Positions 59,398-64,000 of a DNA stretch of 64,000 bases are shown here, in pieces. Below the pieces are notes generated by a model, which had not been told where the DNA came from, made no database searches, and saw nothing but the letters and a program-made list of their open reading frames with translations. The DNA is from Natronococcus occultus SP4 (GTDB lineage Archaea > Halobacteriota > Halobacteria > Halobacteriales > Natrialbaceae): contig NC_019974.1 of NCBI RefSeq assembly GCF_000328685.1, positions 1 through 64,000 on the forward strand, given 5' to 3'. The position numbers and the translations under genes were made by a program. Every line of letters begins with the position of its first letter. Within the stretch, counting starts at the first letter, position 1.

Positions 59398-60579
59398 ATG
59401 GTCGAGACTCTTCTACTGATCGGGGTAATCGCATCGATCTTCGTCGGCTTCAACATCGGTGGCTCCTCGACCGGGATCACGTGGGGACCGTCGGTTGGCG
59501 CCGGAATCGTGACAAAGTCGACTGCGGCGGCGATCATGACGGTTTTCGTCTTTCTCGGCGGGATCACCGTCGGACAGAACGTCATGGAGACGCTCAGTGA
59601 GGGGATCATTACGATCGATCTCACGCTATCGGCGGGGGTCGCCGTCCTCTTCTTTATCGGACTGGGCATTCTCGTCGCCAACGTCTTCGGCGTCCCTGTT
59701 CCGACCTCGATGACGACCGTCGGCGCGATCGCCGGACTCGGACTGGCGACCGGGACGCTCAACTACACGACGATCGCCGAGATCATCTCGTGGTGGGTCG
59801 TGACGCCGATCATCGGCTTCTGGATCGGCGGGATCATCGGCCGGTACATCTATCCGGAGGTCAACCGTCGCGTACAGATCGAAAAGACCGACGGACCGCT
59901 GCTCACGCTCGAACGGGACGGAGCGATCCCGAAACCGGTACTCGGGCCGAACACGACCCCGTCGGAGGTCGCTACCACCGCCGTCGTCCTCGTTATCGGC
60001 TGTTACATGGCGTTTAGCGCCGGTGCGAGCAACGTCCCGAACGCCGCCGCACCGCTTGTCGGCGAGGCCGGACTGGAGGTAAACACCGCGGTCGTCATCG
60101 CCACCCTCGCGATCGGGATCGGTGCGTTCACCATCGCTCGCCGAACGATGGACTCGGTCGGCGGGGAACTGAGCGATATCCCGCTGCTTGCAGCGCTTTT
60201 CGTTATGGTGACGGCGTCGACGATCACGACGATCCTCTCCTATATCGGGATCCCGATCAGCCTCGTGATGGCGACGGTGATGACGATCGTCGGGATCGGC
60301 TGGGGTCGGGCGACCCGACCGATCACGTTCCGCGAGGCGGTCACTCGCGACACCGAGGCCCAGGAGCGCGATATCAAACTGGGCGCGATCGTCACCGAGG
60401 AAGAGAAGGATAAACCGGCGCCCCCGATCGGCGAAGCGGAGACCGAAGAGGTGCTTCACGGGAGCGACCTGTTTAACCCGCGAGCGGTGATCAAGTACGT
60501 CTCGATGTGGATCATCGGCCCCTCCATGTCGACGTTGCTTGCCTACGGTTTCTTTACGCTTCTTCCGGGTGTCGCCTAA
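59398..60579 (+). CDS. PiT-like inorganic phosphate transporter family permease (paralogue 1)
   Basis: 393-residue polytopic protein with two internal repeats of the PiT family: FVGFNIGGSSTGITWGPSVGAGIVTKSTAAAIM in the first half and AFSAGASNVPNAAAPLVG in the second. The classical G-A-N-D-x-A-N motif is reduced to N-I-G-G and A-S-N-V-P-N, so phosphate specificity is uncertain. A soluble, charged loop (about 155-190) separates the halves and a second hydrophilic region precedes the last helix. The ATG at 59398 follows an AT-rich leader. UspA and the coiled-coil gene come next, and a close paralogue lies 1.2 kb on. Confidence 0.78.
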   Translation: MVETLLLIGVIASIFVGFNIGGSSTGITWGPSVGAGIVTKSTAAAIMTVFVFLGGITVGQNVMETLSEGIITIDLTLSAGVAVLFFIGLGILVANVFGVPVPTSMTTVGAIAGLGLATGTLNYTTIAEIISWWVVTPIIGFWIGGIIGRYIYPEVNRRVQIEKTDGPLLTLERDGAIPKPVLGPNTTPSEVATTAVVLVIGCYMAFSAGASNVPNAAAPLVGEAGLEVNTAVVIATLAIGIGAFTIARRTMDSVGGELSDIPLLAALFVMVTASTITTILSYIGIPISLVMATVMTIVGIGWGRATRPITFREAVTRDTEAQERDIKLGAIVTEEEKDKPAPPIGEAETEEVLHGSDLFNPRAVIKYVSMWIIGPSMSTLLAYGFFTLLPGVA

Positions 60580-60620
60580 TCGACAGGAGACTTACATCAT
60601 CGGCTGTCGTATCTCGGCCC

Positions 60621-61049
60621 ATGCTCTCGCAAATTCTCGTTCCGATGGACGACTCTGACCCTGCCAGCCACGCCCTCGAGTACGCGCTCGATAACCATCC
60701 CGACGCCGAGGTCACCGTCTTGCACGTCGTCGGCGTTCCGTCGATGATGATGGGCGATGCGGTAGGGCTGACCCTCGAGGGCGACATCAGCGAGGGCGCT
60801 GCCGACCGCGCCGAGCCGGTGTTCGACCGCGCCCACGAAGTCGCCGACGAACGGGATCGAGAGATCCGGACGATCGTCGGCGTCGGGCATCCGGCTCGGA
60901 ACATCATCGACCGCGCCGACGACTACGAGACGATCGTGCTCGGAGCTCACGGGAAGGATTGGAACCGTGCGACGCGTCGCTTTCTCGTTGGAAACGTCGC
61001 CGAGACGGTCTCGAAGCGGTCTCCGGTACCCGTGACGATCGTCCGCTAA
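60621..61049 (+). CDS. universal stress protein A family protein
   Basis: 142-residue UspA domain protein, opening MLSQILVPMDDSDPASHALEYALDNHP and closing with the nucleotide-binding end GAHGKDWNRATRRFLVGNVAETVSKRSPVPVTIVR (G-x-x-G-x-x-R/K-x-x-x-G-S/N is the ATP-binding pattern; here G-K-D-W-N-R-A-T-R-R-F-L-V-G-N-V). It probably binds ATP and assists stress response or transporter regulation. Lies 41 bases after PiT-like paralogue 1 on the same strand, so it is likely cotranscribed with it. Confidence 0.92.
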   Translation: MLSQILVPMDDSDPASHALEYALDNHPDAEVTVLHVVGVPSMMMGDAVGLTLEGDISEGAADRAEPVFDRAHEVADERDREIRTIVGVGHPARNIIDRADDYETIVLGAHGKDWNRATRRFLVGNVAETVSKRSPVPVTIVR

Positions 61050-61065
61050 CGCGCGAAGCCGGTTC

Positions 61066-61587
61066 CTACTGGTTCGAGTCGTCCTCGACGGACTCCTCGA
61101 CGATCTCTTCGACTTCTTCCTCTCTGGGACGCCGATCGACGCGTTCGTCGACGGCCTCGACCTGTGCTTGCACTTCGTCGACCTGTTTCTTGACAGTATC
61201 ACCGACGGTCTCTTCGACCGTCTCCTCGACGGTCTGCTCGACCTGGGCCTGTACCTCGTCGACCTGTTTCTCGACGGTCTCGCCGACAGTTTGCTCGACA
61301 GTCTCGCCGACAGTCTGTTCGACGGTTTCGCCAACCTGTTTCTCGACGGTTTCGCCGACCTGTTTCTCGACGGTCTCACCGACGGTTTCTTCGACCGCCT
61401 GAGTCATCCAGTCGGGGTCGAACCGGGCCATCTTCCAGACGACGTGGACGACGTAGGAGGCAAAGACGCCAACGCCGAACGCGATCCCGATGTTGGTATC
61501 TAGTGTCGCGATCAGAACGATCGAGAGCGCGATCAATGCCCCGTAGGCGAGATCGATGGCTGCGTCGACTCGAATCGGATTCAGCAT
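61066..61587 (-). CDS. repetitive coiled-coil membrane protein
   Basis: 173 residues. Two hydrophobic segments at about 11-28 and 33-51 anchor the protein, followed by MARFDPDWMTQAVEETVGETVEKQ and a long repetitive region. Five copies of an eight-residue unit (V-G-E-T-V-E-K/Q-Q/T) run from 69 to 108, and QVDEVQAQVE occurs twice (108-117 and 135-144). The Val spacing suggests a coiled coil, with eight-residue rather than heptad periodicity. The corresponding DNA (61264-61383) is a 24-base tandem repeat. The acidic tail ends EESVEDDSNQ. Its place between two PiT-like transporters suggests a link to them, but no function is established. Confidence 0.75.
   Translation of the reverse strand: MLNPIRVDAAIDLAYGALIALSIVLIATLDTNIGIAFGVGVFASYVVHVVWKMARFDPDWMTQAVEETVGETVEKQVGETVEKQVGETVEQTVGETVEQTVGETVEKQVDEVQAQVEQTVEETVEETVGDTVKKQVDEVQAQVEAVDERVDRRPREEEVEEIVEESVEDDSNQ
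61264..61383 (-). repeat. 24-bp tandem repeat array coding the eight-residue units
   Basis: Five 24-base units, each coding V-G-E-T-V-E-x-x, follow one another with a few synonymous changes. Slippage could add or remove units in frame without breaking the gene. Confidence 0.75.
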
Positions 61588-61749
61588 CGTCGACCGTCAC
61601 CCGCCCACTCCAACCCGGCACCTTCCGATCGTGCGATGCCGCGATCGCATCGCTCGCGTCCCACCCAACGTTCGATCGATCGCCGATCCCTCGACTGCAG
61701 CCGGTTCCGGACGGTGGTCATACGCCCGGGGTTCGGCGCGCGAGCGGTT

Positions 61750-61765
61750 GAATCCTTTGGGATTC
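61750..61765. other. small hairpin upstream of PiT-like paralogue 2
   Basis: GAATCC (61750-61755) and GGATTC (61760-61765) are exact reverse complements with a four-base loop. It lies about 60 bases upstream of the GTG start and could act as a terminator for the preceding transcript or as a regulator site; evidence for either is thin. Confidence 0.25.
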
Positions 61766-61823
61766 GGCGGCGAATCGGTCTTGGAACAGGCGCACTTTTA
61801 GGCTTCCTCTGAAAAGTATATCT

Positions 61824-63005
61824 GTGAGCGAATTACTGCTCGTTGTCGGGCTCCTCGTCGCAGCCTTCGTCGGTTACAACATCGGCGGCGCGACGACGGG
61901 ACCCGCGTTCGGACCGGCCGTCGGCGCGAACGTGATCACGAAGCTCATGGCGGCTGCGCTGATGGCGGTCTTTTTCTTCCTCGGCGCGATCACCATCGGT
62001 CCGAACGTCGTCGACACGCTCGGCGAGGAACTGGTCACCGATACGGCGATCTTCACGATGCGGTCGAACGTCGCCGTCCTCTTTTTCATCGGCGGCGCGC
62101 TGTTCGTCGGCAACTACGCCGGCGTGCCCGCCTCGACGTCGATGACCGCCGTCGGGGCAATCGCTGCGCTCGGTCTCGCGACCGGCGAGCTCGACTTCGC
62201 CGTCCTCGGGGAGATCGTCGTCTGGTGGATCGTCGCTCCGATCATCGGATTCTGGGTCGCGGGCGTTGTCGGCCGGTACTTCTATCCGCGAATCAACGAG
62301 CGGATCGCCATCGAAGGCAACCGCGAAGGTCGCGAGATGATCACGCTCGATCGTTCGAGAACGGTCCCCCGTCTACAGTTCGGTGAGGGGGCCAACCGCC
62401 GCGAGATCACCGGCGCGTTCGTCGTCGTCGGGATCGGCTGTCTGATGGGCTTTTCCTCTGGGACGAGCAACATCGCGAACGCAATCGCCCCGATCTACGG
62501 TACCGGTGACGTCGACATGATCCCGCTGATCCTGATCGGGTCGGCTGCCGTCGCGGTCGGCTGTTTTACCATCGCCCGACGAACGCTCGACACGCTCGGC
62601 AACGACATCACCAACCTGCCGCTGACGGCCGCGATCGTGGTCGCGGTCATCAGCTCAACGATCGTCGTCGGCCTCTCCTGGATCGGTATCCCCGCTAGCT
62701 TCGTCGTCATCGCGACGATGAGTATTATCGGGCTCGGATGGGGCCGAGCCTCACGGACGACGACGATTTCGGACGCACGAGAGGGCGAAGAGACCCACGT
62801 CTCGGTTGGTGCACTCGCCGCAGAAGAGGAAGGCGAACAGTCACCAGAGATCGGCGAGGAAAACCCTGAGGATATCCCGAAAGCGTCGGATCTGTTCGAC
62901 CCCTCGACGACAGCGCGAGTGATCCTCATGCAAAACGTCGTCCCGATCATCTCGACGGTCGGTGCCTACCTCACGTTTCGGTTTATTCCCGTGTTCGGGC
63001 TGTGA
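61824..63005 (+). CDS. PiT-like inorganic phosphate transporter family permease (paralogue 2)
   Basis: 393 residues from GTG at 61824, closely similar in layout to the gene at 59398: FVGYNIGGATTGPAFGPAVGANVITKLMAAALM, then FFFLGAITIGPNVVDTLG, ASTSMTAVGAIAALGLATGEL and, in the second repeat, GFSSGTSNIANAIAPI. The N-I-G-G-A-T-T replaces the classic A-N-D; the second repeat keeps A-N-A. The C-terminal charged segment with a Glu-rich stretch (EEEGEQSPEIGEENPED) matches a similar one in paralogue 1. Tandem duplication with interposed UspA and coiled-coil genes is the simplest reading. Upstream hairpin at 61750. Confidence 0.78.
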   Translation: MSELLLVVGLLVAAFVGYNIGGATTGPAFGPAVGANVITKLMAAALMAVFFFLGAITIGPNVVDTLGEELVTDTAIFTMRSNVAVLFFIGGALFVGNYAGVPASTSMTAVGAIAALGLATGELDFAVLGEIVVWWIVAPIIGFWVAGVVGRYFYPRINERIAIEGNREGREMITLDRSRTVPRLQFGEGANRREITGAFVVVGIGCLMGFSSGTSNIANAIAPIYGTGDVDMIPLILIGSAAVAVGCFTIARRTLDTLGNDITNLPLTAAIVVAVISSTIVVGLSWIGIPASFVVIATMSIIGLGWGRASRTTTISDAREGEETHVSVGALAAEEEGEQSPEIGEENPEDIPKASDLFDPSTTARVILMQNVVPIISTVGAYLTFRFIPVFGL

Positions 63006-63169
63006 TGGGTTTCGATCGCTCGCCCGCGCCCGAGAACCGCCGATTTTGGTAACTGAGGGTACAGGATCCGGCGCTGAGACCCCGTTAGTCAGTAAGACGC
63101 CTGCAGTAGCCGGCAGCGGGTCGGAACGAACAGCAAGCTATACCAAGGCGGGCCTCGAATCGCCGTGTG

Positions 63170-63559
63170 ATGCCCACGGTAGAATACCTCAACTACGAAG
63201 TGCTAGACGACCAGGGCTGGGAAATGGACGACGACGACCTCTTCGAGCAGGCCGCAGACGCCGGCCTCGACGAGGAGGACTACGGTACGCTCGACGTCGC
63301 CGAGGGCGAGTACATCCTCGAGGCCGCTGAGGCACAGGGCTACGACTGGCCCTTCTCCTGCCGTGCCGGCGCCTGCGCGAACTGCGCAGCGATCGTCTAC
63401 GAGGGCGAGATCGACATGGACATGCAGCAGATCCTCTCGGACGAGGAGGTCGAGGACAAGAACGTCCGTCTGACCTGTATCGGCTCCGCCGAGACCGACG
63501 AGGTGCAGATCGTCTACAACGCGAAGCACCTCGACTACCTGCAGAACCGCGTCATTTAA
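63170..63559 (+). CDS. 2Fe-2S ferredoxin (haloarchaeal, plant type)
   Basis: 129-residue ferredoxin that carries electrons for oxidative decarboxylation and nitrogen metabolism. The cluster is coordinated by C-x4-C-x2-C in [19 protein letters not shown] (about 63-81) with a fourth Cys in LTCIGS (about 104-107). An acidic N-terminal insert ([21 protein letters not shown]) is the halophilic ferredoxin adaptation domain. ATG at 63170; an upstream GTG one codon earlier is possible. Monocistronic. Confidence 0.96.
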   Translation: MPTVEYLNYEVLDDQGWEMDDDDLFEQAADAGLDEEDYGTLDVAEGEYILEAAEAQGYDWPFSCRAGACANCAAIVYEGEIDMDMQQILSDEEVEDKNVRLTCIGSAETDEVQIVYNAKHLDYLQNRVI

Positions 63560-63717
63560 CGACTCGGCCTCCGACTTTCCGTTTTGCTGTACGTGCCCGT
63601 AGCGGTGGTGCTCTCGTTCGACGAACCGGTCCCCTATACTTTCCTATGGGGAGAGTTTGGAAGCAACCTCTTCCGCGGCCGAAAAGATAACGCCGGAGCG
63701 CTCGAGAGTGGCGACCC

Positions 63718-64000
63718 GTGACACCGCTCGACGCCGCGACGGCTCCGGATCTGCTCAGGCTGTGTGCCGTTCCCGTCCTCGGCTGGGCCGCCGTGCGCGA
63801 CGTCAGAACCAGGCGGATCCCGAGTACGCTCTGGATCCCGCTCGCGCTGCTAGGAGCCGTGCTGTTGGTCTGGGACGGACTGCTAGCTCGCGGCGTTAGT
63901 TCAACGATCTGGCAGTACGAGTTTCTCGTCCCGGCGGCGATCAGCCTCGGGTTCGTCGTCCCCTTCGCGTACCTGTGCTGGTGGGTCGGCGGGTTCGGCG
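63718..64000 (+). CDS. prepilin peptidase (A24 family), N-terminal part, cut by window end
   Basis: 94 codons from GTG at 63718 to the last base, reading MTPLDAATAPDLLRLCAVPVLGWAAVRDVRTRRIPSTLWIPLALLGAVLLVWDG. The first conserved aspartate lies in AVRDVRTRRIP, matching the family's D-x-R-x-x-x-I-P block after the first helix, and further hydrophobic segments follow. These membrane aspartic proteases cut the leader of archaellins and pilins. The second Asp block (G-x-G-D) lies beyond the window. Confidence 0.75.
   Translation, partial: MTPLDAATAPDLLRLCAVPVLGWAAVRDVRTRRIPSTLWIPLALLGAVLLVWDGLLARGVSSTIWQYEFLVPAAISLGFVVPFAYLCWWVGGFG

Overview
The window is about 64 kb of haloarchaeal chromosome. 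Three things point there: high GC with strongly acidic proteins (Asp/Glu-rich, few Lys); archaeal information genes (Orc1/Cdc6, DNA polymerase D small subunit DP1, RfcS, archaeal-type AlaS); and haloarchaeal families (SAMP2-like modifier, Cmi4-like protein, TAT-plus-lipobox substrate-binding proteins, promoters consistent with leaderless mRNAs). The style is closest to the Natrialbales (Natrinema, Haloterrigena or Natronorubrum type), but the genus is not resolved. Every identification here comes from reading the sequence; no searches were run.

Region 1 (1-5716) is a replication-origin block. A non-coding, repeat-rich stretch carries G-tract origin recognition box (ORB) candidates and AT-rich segments, followed by orc1/cdc6, another ORB, a signal peptidase and the DP1 gene. 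ORB-like motifs also sit inside the orc1 and DP1 coding sequences, both times in acidic linkers. Region 2 (5717-20859) is housekeeping: a decayed amidohydrolase gene, aspartate kinase, an acyl-CoA ligase, tryptophanase, acetyltransferases, a SAMP2-like modifier, a bactofilin-like membrane protein, rfcS, alaS, an acetamidase family protein and an M20 peptidase. A 360-base gap at 19194-19554 holds three consecutive stem-loops.

Region 3 (21064-28928) has a complete tripartite tricarboxylate transporter (binding protein, small and large permease), a second M20 peptidase, and two adjacent genes whose products look like enzymes but lack central catalytic motifs (an alpha/beta hydrolase without its nucleophile Ser, and an AMP-ligase-like protein without P-loop or C-terminal domain), then a glutamine-amidotransferase domain protein. 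Region 4 (28929-30982) is a small decayed accessory island: two IS200/IS605-type (IS1341-like) TnpB tails with end hairpins flank a toxin-antitoxin remnant and an agmatinase gene broken by one extra C.

Region 5 (30983-48456) contains an HdrD-like membrane iron-sulfur reductase, a Cmi4-like protein, a degenerate Cas4-like protein, Sua5/YrdC, a Cys-less redoxin with a glutaredoxin-like partner, a CBS/CorC membrane protein, a PiT-family permease, a polar amino acid ABC transporter, upp, an M48 protease and an S9 peptidase. Region 6 (48683-64000) has a TAXI-TRAP transporter cassette, an IMPACT family protein, hisB and hisA on either side of trkH, two further PiT-like permeases bracketing a UspA protein and a repetitive coiled-coil membrane protein, a 2Fe-2S ferredoxin, and a prepilin peptidase cut by the window end.

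Transport dominates the second half: six solute-transport systems plus TrkH. In four convergent gene pairs the two stop codons are interleaved in one CTAG or TTAG tetranucleotide.
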